This document shows positions 15,994-23,056 of a stretch of 26,740 bases of DNA, in pieces. The stretch is from NCBI GenBank assembly GCA_002390705.1, contig DGQA01000027.1, forward strand, positions 618 through 27,357, in the 5' to 3' direction. The stretch comes from Actinobacteria bacterium UBA4426 (GTDB lineage: Bacteria > Actinomycetota > Actinomycetes > S36-B12). Below the pieces are notes generated by a model that had not been told where the DNA came from, did no database searches, and worked only from the letters and a program-made list of their open reading frames with translations. Every line of letters begins with the position of its first letter. The first letter of the stretch is position 1. A program made the position numbers and the translations under genes.

Positions 15994-16714
15994 AACAAAG
16001 ATCCGGCTGCAAAAAGTGTTGGCCGCCGCAGGAATCGGGAGTCGAAGGGCATGTGAAGCGCTCATTGACCAAGGTCGAGTCAGTATTAACGGTGAGACAG
16101 TGACCGGCCAGGGCCGTCGAGTCGACCCAGAAGTTGACGTTATTCACGTAGACGGCGAAAGGCTCCAAACTAAAGCTGAGATAGTCGTGTATGCATTTAA
16201 TAAACCAAAGGGTGTCCTGACCACGATGGTGGACGACCAGGGGAGACCCTGCGTTGGCGACTACGTTACTGATCTTGAACGCAGAGTTTTCCACGTTGGC
16301 AGGCTCGATGCAGATACAGAGGGCTTATTGCTCCTCACAAATGATGGGGAGTTGGCGAACCGGTTGATTCACCCGAGTTTTGGAGTGGATAAGACCTATA
16401 TCGCGACGGTCAAAGAGTTGGCCAACCAAGCGCTGGCCAGCCTGATGAGTGGAATCGAGCTGGATGACGGGATGGTCAAAGCCGCCAAAGCGCGAATTAT
16501 GGACCGAGCCAAGAACGCCGTTATGGTGGAGTTGGTGATCCATGAAGGTCGAAATCGAATCGTGCGGCGCATGTTTGATGCCGTGGGATCACCGGTAACC
16601 GCCTTGGTCAGAACCAAAATTGGGCCCGTGGCCCTCGGACAGCAACGGCCGGGGGTTTTACGAGTTATCAATGGAGCGCAATTACGTGCCCTTTACACCG
16701 CCGCCGGGCTTTAG
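15986..16714 (+). CDS. rluB: Ribosomal large-subunit pseudouridine synthase RluB-type
   Basis: A 242-residue RsuA/RluB-family pseudouridine synthase. An S4 RNA-binding domain starts at once (RLQKVLAAAGIGSRRACEAL), followed by the synthase domain with catalytic Asp108 in GRLDADTEGLLLLTNDGEL and the C-terminal HEGRNRIVRRMFDAVG. It likely modifies 23S rRNA near the peptidyl-transferase centre (E. coli RluB acts at U2605); the exact site is inferred. GTG 15986 overlaps scpB by 8 nt and places the S4 domain a few residues from the start; ATG 15959, adding nine residues, is the alternative. GGAG lies 13 nt upstream of the GTG. Confidence 0.9.
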   Translation: MTETKIRLQKVLAAAGIGSRRACEALIDQGRVSINGETVTGQGRRVDPEVDVIHVDGERLQTKAEIVVYAFNKPKGVLTTMVDDQGRPCVGDYVTDLERRVFHVGRLDADTEGLLLLTNDGELANRLIHPSFGVDKTYIATVKELANQALASLMSGIELDDGMVKAAKARIMDRAKNAVMVELVIHEGRNRIVRRMFDAVGSPVTALVRTKIGPVALGQQRPGVLRVINGAQLRALYTAAGL

Positions 16715-16730
16715 CCGGCCCGGTTAGACT
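16704..16730 (+). terminator. GC-rich hairpin at rluB stop, next to aroH -10
   Basis: CCGGGC (16704-16709) pairs with GCCCGG (16718-16723) around an 8-nt loop containing the rluB stop codon; TTAGACTTTAAT follows. It could end parA-scpAB-rluB transcription, but the T-rich tail is imperfect and overlaps the aroH -10, so it may be chance. Confidence 0.35.
16725..16730 (+). promoter_or_regulatory. Candidate -10 element (TAGACT) for aroH-tyrA-cmk-der
   Basis: TAGACT is followed by 6 nt and ATG 16737, predicting a leaderless transcript for the downstream set. No clear -35. Confidence 0.48.
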
Positions 16731-16736
16731 TTAATC

Positions 16737-17144
16737 ATGGCGATACGAGCGATCAGAGGTGCGACGTGTCTCACGGCAAATATCGCTGAGGAGATGAATG
16801 ATGCGGTGGCAGAGTTAATTGACCAGATGATGATTCGTAATCGGGTGTCATCAGCGCAGGTCATCAGTATTCTTCTGACCGGCACACCTGACCTCACCTG
16901 TGCGTTTCCTGCTGCTGGAATTCGAATCCACGGTCTCACGGACGTCCCATTAATGTGCGCGCAGGAGATGAATGTGGTCGGCGCACTGGAGCGAGTCGTT
17001 AGGATCATGGCCCAGGTAGAAACTGACCAAGAACGCAGTGAGGTGCACCACGTGTATTTGCGTGGCGCCGAAGTCTTACGCGCTGATCTCTTCGACGACT
17101 CGGGTCAGTCGGGTCAGTCGGGTAAGGATGCACAGGGTGCCTAG
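16737..17144 (+). CDS. aroH: Chorismate mutase, AroH class
   Basis: A 135-residue monofunctional chorismate mutase of the trimeric AroH fold (B. subtilis type), converting chorismate to prephenate. Active-site residues are all in place: Arg7 (AIRGAT), Arg63, Cys74 and Glu77 (PLMCAQEM), Arg89 (RVVRIM) and Tyr107 (HVYLRG), matching B. subtilis Arg7, Arg63, Cys75, Glu78, Arg90 and Tyr108. The C-terminal tail after DLFDD is a short Ser-Gly-Gln repeat. The next gene, tyrA, uses its product and overlaps it by 8 nt, a direct functional pairing. ATG 16737 has a leaderless context. Confidence 0.95.
   Translation: MAIRAIRGATCLTANIAEEMNDAVAELIDQMMIRNRVSSAQVISILLTGTPDLTCAFPAAGIRIHGLTDVPLMCAQEMNVVGALERVVRIMAQVETDQERSEVHHVYLRGAEVLRADLFDDSGQSGQSGKDAQGA
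17101..17127 (+). repeat. 9-bp tandem repeat in the aroH C-terminal tail
   Basis: CGGGTCAGT occurs twice (17101-17109, 17110-17118), followed by a diverged third copy (CGGGTAAGG), encoding SGQSGQSGK. The third copy also makes the AAGGA Shine-Dalgarno used for tyrA. Confidence 0.75.
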
Positions 17145-18210
17145 CGTCCACATCATTGGTTGTGGACTGATCGGCACTTCAATAGCGCTATCCCTTTGGA
17201 AATCCGGATACAAGGTGAGTGCCGAGGACATTAACGCGGACCACGTTGCTCAGGCACGGGATCTGGGAGTTTTGGCCACATTGTCGGAGCCGCAGTGGGG
17301 CGAAACATCTGACCAGCGAGCTGAAGTCGTTTTCGTCTGCGTACCTCCCGGCGTGGCCGCTGAAACAATCAATATTGCGTTCGGAAAATTTGATGGTGCG
17401 TTGATACTCGACGTCAGTTCAGTGCGTGGATCGATTATTGACGAACTCGATCGTGAACTCACTGACAGCGGAAGGGTCATGGGCGCCCACCCAATGGCGG
17501 GTAGCGAAGTGTCAGGACCCAGATCTGCACGAGCCGATTTATTCCAGGATCGAATTTGGGTGCTGACCCAAGGAAGTGAAGCGTCTCAAGTCACCGCGGA
17601 AATGGTGATAACTGACATGGGGGGCGCCTTGGTCACCATGGAGCCGGGAGACCATGATCGCGCAGTTGCGCTAGTGTCCCATGTTCCGCAATTGGTATCT
17701 AGCGCTCTTGCCGCCCAACTGATTAACGCAGAACAATCCGATTTAGAGATCTCGGGGTCGGGGCTGGGAGACACTATTCGAATTGCTGGCTCGGATCCGA
17801 ACTTGTGGAGCGATATTTTGCAAGGTAACGCCACGGAAATCTCGCGGGTGCTGCGCCAAGTGAGCAATGAATTAGCGGAGTTGTCCACTGCCCTTGAAGA
17901 TAAGAACCGAGTGCGAATTGAACAGACCCTGCGCGCGGGAAATGAAGGCCGGGCGCGGATCCCAGGAAAGCATGGATCCGGCACAAATCGCTTCGAGTCG
18001 GTAAACGTGATGATTTCTGACCAACCGGGAGCCCTGGCCGAGTTATTCGCCGGCGTAGGCGTTCTGGATATCAACTTAGAAGACGTGCGGATTGAACACG
18101 TCATGGGCCGGCCCAGTGGGATCGTTCAGCTTTTTGTACCTATCGGCGAGTCAGAAGAACTGGAGAGCGGGTTGTACCAGCGTGGCTTTGACACCCGAGG
18201 GCGTCAATGA
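17137..18210 (+). CDS. tyrA: Prephenate dehydrogenase with ACT domain
   Basis: A 357-residue TyrA. The Rossmann motif GCGLIG is at residues 8-13, the conserved GAHPMAGSE at 116-124, the helical dimerisation domain contains LVSHVPQLVSSAL, and a C-terminal ACT domain (about 288-337, VNVMISDQPGALAELFAGVG) probably senses tyrosine. It oxidises prephenate to 4-hydroxyphenylpyruvate with NAD. The frame is open further upstream, but GTG 17137 has AAGGA 8 nt before it and places the Rossmann strand right at the N-terminus; ATG 17128 is an alternative three codons earlier. The stop overlaps the cmk start (ATGA). Confidence 0.93.
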   Translation: MPSVHIIGCGLIGTSIALSLWKSGYKVSAEDINADHVAQARDLGVLATLSEPQWGETSDQRAEVVFVCVPPGVAAETINIAFGKFDGALILDVSSVRGSIIDELDRELTDSGRVMGAHPMAGSEVSGPRSARADLFQDRIWVLTQGSEASQVTAEMVITDMGGALVTMEPGDHDRAVALVSHVPQLVSSALAAQLINAEQSDLEISGSGLGDTIRIAGSDPNLWSDILQGNATEISRVLRQVSNELAELSTALEDKNRVRIEQTLRAGNEGRARIPGKHGSGTNRFESVNVMISDQPGALAELFAGVGVLDINLEDVRIEHVMGRPSGIVQLFVPIGESEELESGLYQRGFDTRGRQ

Positions 18211-18884
18211 CATCAAAAACTTTAGCTTTAGATGGTCCAGCAGGTTCAGGTAAATCTTCCGTGGGTCGGGCTGTGGCTCAGAGTCTGGGCTGGGTGATGC
18301 TGGACACCGGCGCCATGTATCGCGCGGTCACGTGGGCGGTATTGGAGGCACGAATTGACCTGACAGATCCGGTAGCAATTTCACTGGAGGCGGCCAATAC
18401 GACGATTCGCATAACTACAGATCCGCGGAATTTCAGCATCTCGGCAAATGGCCATGAGATCACGAGTGCCATTCGTTCACCGGAGGTGACCGCAGCGGTG
18501 AGTGCGGTAAGTGCAGTGCCAGACGTGCGCGAACTTCTTGTGAAACTACAGCGTGAGGCAGTAGCGGCATCAGATTTTGGAATCGTGATTGAAGGTCGAG
18601 ACATTGGCACCGTTGTTCTGCCTGACTCCGCCCTGAAGGTTTTTCTTACGGCATCTCCTGAGGCCAGGGCTAGAAGACGGAGTTTGGAAGTGGACCCAAA
18701 TGCGGACGCGGAAAACATCGCCGATACGCGGCTGGCGATTATGGCCCGTGATGCCAAGGATTCCGAGCGCGAACACTCGCCCCTTAAGCCAGCCACCGAT
18801 TCCCAAATACTGGACACGAGTGAACTGACCTTGGATCAGGTTGTGGACCAATTGGTCCAAATGGCTCACCACGCATATCCGTAG
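18207..18884 (+). CDS. cmk: Cytidylate kinase
   Basis: A 225-residue CMP/dCMP kinase. The P-loop GPAGSGKSS is at 10-18, followed by LDTGAMYRAVTWA, the CMP-binding region with GRDIGTVVLPDS, and the lid/Arg-rich segment ARARRRSLEV with MARDAKDSEREHSPLKPA. It phosphorylates CMP with ATP, a salvage step that complements PyrG upstream. ATG 18207 overlaps the tyrA stop by 4 nt, so aroH-tyrA-cmk are probably co-translated. Length is normal for the family. Confidence 0.95.
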   Translation: MTSKTLALDGPAGSGKSSVGRAVAQSLGWVMLDTGAMYRAVTWAVLEARIDLTDPVAISLEAANTTIRITTDPRNFSISANGHEITSAIRSPEVTAAVSAVSAVPDVRELLVKLQREAVAASDFGIVIEGRDIGTVVLPDSALKVFLTASPEARARRRSLEVDPNADAENIADTRLAIMARDAKDSEREHSPLKPATDSQILDTSELTLDQVVDQLVQMAHHAYP

Positions 18885-18949
18885 GCACCATTGGTGCAGC
18901 CCTCTGCAGGTGAGGGCCAAGCCCCTGTGTACTTTGGGGAGTCGTCGCA

Positions 18950-20470
18950 ATGGCGTCGGAGCAAGCAGATTCAATTGACATCCCGAAGGGCAGAGCGAGC
19001 AGCGACATGGATGGACACGAAGGCAGCTCAGTGGAGCCTGACGACTCCGATTTCGAACCGATGGATGAAGACTCACTACTTTCCGCGGCTTTTGAAGCTG
19101 TCCGTGAGGAATTTGGCGATTTTGACGCCGATCTCGCCGAATTGGGTTCGACCGCGAACCTGCCGGTTGTGGCCATTGTGGGTCGCCCCAACGTGGGCAA
19201 GTCGACCTTGGTGAACCGCATTATTGGGCGAAGAGAAGCTGTGGTCGAGGACGTACCCGGTGTGACTCGCGACCGGGTGAGTTACGAAGCAGAGTGGAAC
19301 GGAAAAAAATTCCTGGTCATGGACACTGGCGGGTGGGAACGCAATTCACGTGGCATTCATGCCCAGATTGCAGCTCAAGCGGAGCGGGCAATCAATGAAT
19401 CTGATGTAATTGTTTTTGTCGTTGATGCAATGGTGGGAGCCACGACAACGGATGAATCTGTTGTTGATGTGATCCGCAAATCTGGCAAACCTGCGATCTT
19501 GGTCGCCAATAAGGCTGATGATCACAATGCTGAGCTGGAAGCGACGGCCTTGTGGAGTTTAGGGTTAGGGGAGCCGCAGCCCGTTTCTGGATTGCACGGG
19601 CGCCGCTCGGGTGATCTCCTTGATGCAGTGGTAAACGCGCTGCCGGAAACCGGATCGGGCCAAAGAAAGGAAGGAGCCCCCCGCCGGGTCGCACTGTTGG
19701 GAAAGCCCAATGTGGGTAAATCATCACTGCTTAATGCTCTCGCAGGATCATCTCGAGTGGTGGTGGATGACGTGGCGGGAACAACTGTTGATCCGGTTGA
19801 CGAATTGGTTGAGATCAAGGATCGTCTGTGGTGGTTCGTTGACACGGCAGGGATCAGGCGCAGGGCAAAGGAAGCATCCGGTCACGAGTACTACGCAACA
19901 CTTCGGACCCAAGCAGCACTTGATCGGGCTGAAGTCGCGATCGTTCTGGTCGATGCGTCCGAACCACTGAGTGAACAAGATCAGCGAATTATCTCGATGG
20001 TGATCGACTCAGGCAGGGCACTTGTGATTGCATTCAATAAATGGGATTTGACCGACGAAGATCGTCGTGGGTATCTGGCTAAGGAGATTGATCGAGATCT
20101 GGCTTCGGTCGCGTGGGCACCAACGGTCAACATTTCAGCCAAAACTAAACGGCACGTGGAAAAGTTGGCTCCGGGTCTTGAGTTGGCCCTAGACAACTGG
20201 GATTCACGGATCCCTACTGGTGCGCTGAACAGATTCATCGCTGATCTCACCGCAGCCCACCCGCATCCGCTCCGCGGCGGCAAACAACCACGCATCCTTT
20301 TTGGCACCCAAGTGTCAGCGGCCCCACCAACTTTCGCTCTATTCACCACCGGGTTCCTAGAGGCGGGATATCGGCGGTTTATTGAGCGCAGATTGCGCGA
20401 GGACTTCGGTTTCGACGGTACTCCAATTCGGATTGTCATGCGTGTTCGCGAGAAACGCTCCCGCCGCTAA
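18950..20470 (+). CDS. der: Ribosome-assembly GTPase Der (EngA)
   Basis: A 506-residue tandem GTPase for 50S subunit assembly. GTPase 1 has GRPNVGKS at 78-85, DTGG at 125-128 and NKAD at 187-190; GTPase 2 has GKPNVGKS at 251-258, then DTAG and NKWD; a KH-like domain closes the protein with the basic end REKRSRR. The first ~70 residues form an acidic extension (MDGHEGSSVEPDDSDFEPMDE), usual in actinobacterial Der and probably disordered. ATG 18950 has the strong Shine-Dalgarno GGGGAG (18936-18941), 8 nt upstream. It follows cmk by 65 bp. Confidence 0.96.
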   Translation: MASEQADSIDIPKGRASSDMDGHEGSSVEPDDSDFEPMDEDSLLSAAFEAVREEFGDFDADLAELGSTANLPVVAIVGRPNVGKSTLVNRIIGRREAVVEDVPGVTRDRVSYEAEWNGKKFLVMDTGGWERNSRGIHAQIAAQAERAINESDVIVFVVDAMVGATTTDESVVDVIRKSGKPAILVANKADDHNAELEATALWSLGLGEPQPVSGLHGRRSGDLLDAVVNALPETGSGQRKEGAPRRVALLGKPNVGKSSLLNALAGSSRVVVDDVAGTTVDPVDELVEIKDRLWWFVDTAGIRRRAKEASGHEYYATLRTQAALDRAEVAIVLVDASEPLSEQDQRIISMVIDSGRALVIAFNKWDLTDEDRRGYLAKEIDRDLASVAWAPTVNISAKTKRHVEKLAPGLELALDNWDSRIPTGALNRFIADLTAAHPHPLRGGKQPRILFGTQVSAAPPTFALFTTGFLEAGYRRFIERRLREDFGFDGTPIRIVMRVREKRSRR

Positions 20471-20511
20471 AAGTAGTACTAAGTCATGAAAACTGACTCA
20501 CGCCCATGAGA

Positions 20512-20517
20512 TAGGGT
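20512..20517 (+). promoter_or_regulatory. Candidate -10 element (TAGGGT) for tRNA-Pro
   Basis: TAGGGT lies 14 nt before the first base of the tRNA. A CTGACT at 20493-20498 is -35-like but only 13 nt away, too close for a standard promoter. Confidence 0.3.
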
Positions 20518-20531
20518 TATGAGTCGTGTCA

Positions 20532-20605
20532 CGGGCTGTGGCGCAGTTTGGTAGCGCGTCCGGCTGGGGGTCGGAAGGTCGCAGGTTCAATTCCTGTCAG
20601 CCCGA
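20532..20605 (+). tRNA. tRNA-Pro, anticodon GGG
   Basis: A 74-nt tRNA without encoded CCA. The acceptor stem CGGGCTG/CAGCCCG pairs perfectly and the discriminator is A. The D-arm is GCGC AGTTTGGTA GCGC. The anticodon stem TCCGG/TCGGA holds the 7-nt loop CTGGGGG, with GGG at positions 34-36 reading CCC/CCU proline codons. The T-arm is GCAGG TTCAATT CCTGT with one G-U closing pair. All stems fold, so I take it as functional. Confidence 0.95.
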
Positions 20606-20613
20606 CTCGTTTC

Positions 20614-20657
20614 CCCCCATGATCTCTCGCCAGATCGTGAGGGGATTCGTTGTTTCC
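20614..20657 (+). terminator. Likely intrinsic terminator after tRNA-Pro
   Basis: CCCCCATGATCT pairs with AGATCGTGaGGGG (one bulged A, one T-G pair, 6-nt loop CTCGCC), a 12-bp stem at 20614-20644 that is followed by the T-rich ATTCGTTGTTTCC. It begins 9 nt after the tRNA. Confidence 0.65.
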
Positions 20658-20931
20658 GGTGGAGGTTGCTGTCGCTTGAGGCAGCTCACACCCCCTTTAT
20701 GGGCAGATTCCCGTGCGTAGACCTGAAAACACCGCGAGATCTGGAAGATTGTGTGCAGCCCCCACTTATCGTGGGTCATATTCGCGCGTATTGCTTCGGT
20801 TGCTTGCTGCTTTCTGTGTGACCGATATGTTGAAATCGATGTCAAGAAACTGATATTGATCCTTTCGGGTCACGTGATTGGTCGGGGACTCCTTGCATTC
20901 GATAGGCCTTCGGAAACATGGTGGAGTGTAC

Positions 20932-20937
20932 TAAGGT
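20932..20937 (+). promoter_or_regulatory. Candidate -10 element (TAAGGT) for the P450
   Basis: TAAGGT is 8 nt before ATG 20946, the same distance as for pyrG; an overlapping TACTAA at 20929-20934 is an alternative. This short-leader context favours ATG 20946. Confidence 0.35.
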
Positions 20938-20945
20938 CAATCATC

Positions 20946-22130
20946 ATGCTTGTGTCTGTAGATCCCGTGTACGACCCAGTTTCTGAGGAGTCTCACAAGG
21001 ATCCGTATCCATCGTACGAACATTTGCGGGAAGAGTTCCCGCTTTATTACATTGCCCGCCATGATGTGTGGGCTTTATCCCGGTACGCCGATATCAAAAA
21101 TGGCCTTCGAGACTGGGAGACATTCTCTAGCGCTAAGGGGGTGGAGTTGGGTTCGTACGTGCAATTCTTTGGCCCTGGCAGTATTCAAGAGTTGGATCCA
21201 CCCCGTCATGACGTTCTGCGTAAAATTTTGGCCCCTCGGTTTCTCAACAAGAATGTCAAATCCTACGAAGAAATGGTTCGAATAACTGCGCGAAATCTTA
21301 TTGGTGAGTTCCTCCAACAGGAGCATGTTGATCTTGCAACAGAATTTACTCAGAAGCTTCCCATCGCGACAATTTTTCGGATTCTTGGCATTCCCGAATC
21401 GGACCTGAAGTGGGCAACGAAAGCTGGTCTACAGATGTTGAACCGCCCACCTGGTGAATCTGGGCCCTCTCCCCGCGCATATGAGCTTCGAGCAGAGCTG
21501 GTTGCATATTTTGAATCGTTGGTACAAGAACAGCAGGGTGGAGCTTATTGTGACGATGTCTTCGGAGACATTGCTCGTGCGATAGACAGTGGCACGATGC
21601 ATCTTGAGGAAGTTCAAGGTTTGACGCTACTTCTTATCGCTGCAGGAATGGAAACAACCACAAGTCTGCTGGGCAACATCGTGCATGCACTTGGAACCGG
21701 TCAGGTAGCAGGAGAAGATCTCGCATCGGATCAGGGGGAAATGTCCAATACTGCAATCGACGAGTTTCTTCGCTTCGATGCGCCTGCTCAATGGTTAGCG
21801 CGAGTAACGAGTAAAGAAGTGACCCTTCATGGAATCACGCTCCCCACTGATTCTCGGGTTCTCATGATTTTTGCTTCAGGCAACCGGGATCCTCGTGCGT
21901 TTGAAAACCCAGCTGAGTTGGTTTTGTCGCGTGATGGCAGTCGAAATCTTGCATTTGGCGAAGGGATTCACTTTTGTGTGGGCATGCCACTGGCGCGACT
22001 AGAGACGCGCGTGGGTATTGGAGAACTTCTCTCCGCTTTGCCCAAATTTGAACTTAATGCTGCCCCCGTTCGGTATCCATCACACGTTATCCGGGGTTAC
22101 GAGAACATTCCCATTGAGATTATTCGGTAA
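20946..22130 (+). CDS. Cytochrome P450
   Basis: A 394-residue soluble bacterial P450. Motifs in order: DPPRHDVLRKILAPRF (residues 84-99, the C-helix region), the I-helix oxygen-binding AAGMETT at 232-238, EFLR (ExxR) at 273-276, and the heme loop FGEGIHFCVG at 337-346 with heme-thiolate Cys344. All conserved elements are intact, so it should be an active monooxygenase. Homologues in the class usually start near 'DPVYDP...HKDPYP', so I chose ATG 20946; the open frame upstream of it encodes no family sequence. No ferredoxin or reductase gene is adjacent, and the substrate cannot be told from sequence. It may act on a lipid, sterol or xenobiotic. Confidence 0.94.
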   Translation: MLVSVDPVYDPVSEESHKDPYPSYEHLREEFPLYYIARHDVWALSRYADIKNGLRDWETFSSAKGVELGSYVQFFGPGSIQELDPPRHDVLRKILAPRFLNKNVKSYEEMVRITARNLIGEFLQQEHVDLATEFTQKLPIATIFRILGIPESDLKWATKAGLQMLNRPPGESGPSPRAYELRAELVAYFESLVQEQQGGAYCDDVFGDIARAIDSGTMHLEEVQGLTLLLIAAGMETTTSLLGNIVHALGTGQVAGEDLASDQGEMSNTAIDEFLRFDAPAQWLARVTSKEVTLHGITLPTDSRVLMIFASGNRDPRAFENPAELVLSRDGSRNLAFGEGIHFCVGMPLARLETRVGIGELLSALPKFELNAAPVRYPSHVIRGYENIPIEIIR

Positions 22131-22334
22131 GCCAAGATGTGGAATTGGCACTTCACGGCATGGCGTATCGTCGAAGGGAAAGCGAATTCGCGCAGGTAGT
22201 GACTTGGGCACCTTCTAAAAACTGTTTAAGGTCACGCGACCCGTGAACCCGAATATTCTCGCCAACTACGTGATCCACCAACGGGAATGGTTGCGATCTT
22301 GGTAGATGGGGCAACGTGAGAAGGTAAAGAGTGC

Positions 22335-22622
22335 TCAACTCACGGCCATGATGCCGGCAAGAATTAACGCGGCAACCGCGAAGTACCACAACACAACACC
22401 GATTGCAGCGATGCGCAACGGAGCACGGTATTCGCCAGCGGCTATCTTAAATGCTCGATGGTAAACGGTATGAAATCCGGTTGCGGCCTTGCGAGCGTCT
22501 CCTGAAGGGTCACGCTGGGACCAGTACCCCCGTTCACTCGACATGCCAAGCAGAACAAAAACGAGCCCAAATATAACGAAGGCGATTGCGAAGAAAACGA
22601 CGGTCTCGGTGGCAATACTCAC
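22335..22622 (-). CDS. Small membrane protein with two predicted helices
   Basis: A 95-residue protein. Two strongly hydrophobic segments are at residues about 8-26 (VVFFAIAFVIFGLVFVLLG) and 71-92 (AAIGVVLWYFAVAALILAGIM), joined by a charged ~40-residue loop with YWSQRDPSGDARKAATGFH. I do not recognise a family. GTG 22622 lies exactly 6 nt after TAGGCT on the same strand, the strongest form of the leaderless pattern in this window, which supports a real gene. It is convergent with the P450 gene and divergent from the next membrane protein. Confidence 0.72.
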   Translation of the reverse strand: MSIATETVVFFAIAFVIFGLVFVLLGMSSERGYWSQRDPSGDARKAATGFHTVYHRAFKIAAGEYRAPLRIAAIGVVLWYFAVAALILAGIMAVS

Positions 22623-22628
22623 GCGTGA

Positions 22629-22634
22629 AGCCTA
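22629..22634 (-). promoter_or_regulatory. Candidate -10 element (TAGGCT) for the small membrane protein
   Basis: On the minus strand TAGGCT, then TCACGC, then GTG 22622. This matches the ribBA arrangement exactly. No -35 is clear. Confidence 0.5.
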
Positions 22635-22768
22635 CTGGCACGCAGGTATGGATGTGCAGCAAAGAACCCTTGCCCGCCTGTCGGGAGTCTCACCGGCATG
22701 CCCAGACGGTGATTTCTTCCGATGTGGTTTACAAAGAGCATTTATGAGCCGTTTCTTGGCCCGTTCCC

Positions 22769-22798
22769 TTGCCCGATGGAGTCACTTAATGGTTAAGT
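22769..22798 (+). promoter_or_regulatory. Candidate promoter for the GlsB-type gene (TTGCCC-N18-TTAAGT)
   Basis: TTGCCC at 22769-22774 and TTAAGT at 22793-22798 are 18 nt apart, with the ATG 22805 following 6 nt later, so the mRNA would be leaderless. Confidence 0.42.
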
Positions 22799-22804
22799 AG
22801 GGAT

Positions 22805-23056
22805 ATGGAAATCAGCGGATTGCTCAGCGGGCTAGTTGTCGGAATGATTATTGGGCTGATCGCTCGAATTTTGGTGCCGAGTATGCAGCCCATCGGGTGC
22901 ATTGTCACGATCCTGATCGGCGTTGTTGGCGGCGCCGGCGGGGCGCTCGTTGGAAGTTGGGCGGGGTGGGGTTTCTGGCTAACGTGTGGGACACAAGTTT
23001 TGATTGCCACTGTCTTGGTGGCCGTCGTTGCTGCGGCCTTTAAGAAGGGAACTTAA
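22805..23056 (+). CDS. GlsB/YeaQ/YmgE-family membrane protein
   Basis: An 83-residue Gly/Val/Ile-rich protein with three hydrophobic segments (about 6-27, 30-52, 56-78). The start LLSGLVVGMIIGLIARILVP and the central GCIVTILIGVVGGAGGALVG follow the GlsB/YeaQ/YmgE (transglycosylase-associated) family pattern, small integral membrane proteins of uncertain role often linked to stress or envelope. It ends with the basic KKGT. It is convergent with the CoA-transferase gene, overlapping it by 17 bp. Confidence 0.85.
   Translation: MEISGLLSGLVVGMIIGLIARILVPSMQPIGCIVTILIGVVGGAGGALVGSWAGWGFWLTCGTQVLIATVLVAVVAAAFKKGT

Larger units (their letters stand above)
20606..20945 (+). other. Intergenic region, tRNA-Pro to P450
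   Basis: About 340 bp. It holds the tRNA terminator and the candidate P450 promoter. The P450 frame stays open upstream to an ATC-rich region around 20751, but that segment encodes no P450-like sequence. I see no other gene, and no second copy of the tRNA 3' end that would mark an attachment site. Confidence 0.6.

Noticed and set aside
20526..20720. A 64-codon plus-strand frame
   Set aside because: It runs through the tRNA-Pro and its terminator; the apparent coding is the tRNA sequence.
20751..20945. Upstream extension of the P450 frame by 65 codons
   Set aside because: The added residues are not P450-like, and ATG 20946 fits the family N-terminus and a short-leader promoter.
22182..22246. 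Bidirectional terminator between the P450 and the small membrane protein
   Set aside because: There is only a 10-nt palindrome and a weak 5-bp hairpin (22232-22246) without a T tract.
22489..22800. A 103-codon plus-strand frame antisense to the small membrane protein
   Set aside because: The minus-strand gene has hydrophobic segments and a promoter; this frame has neither.
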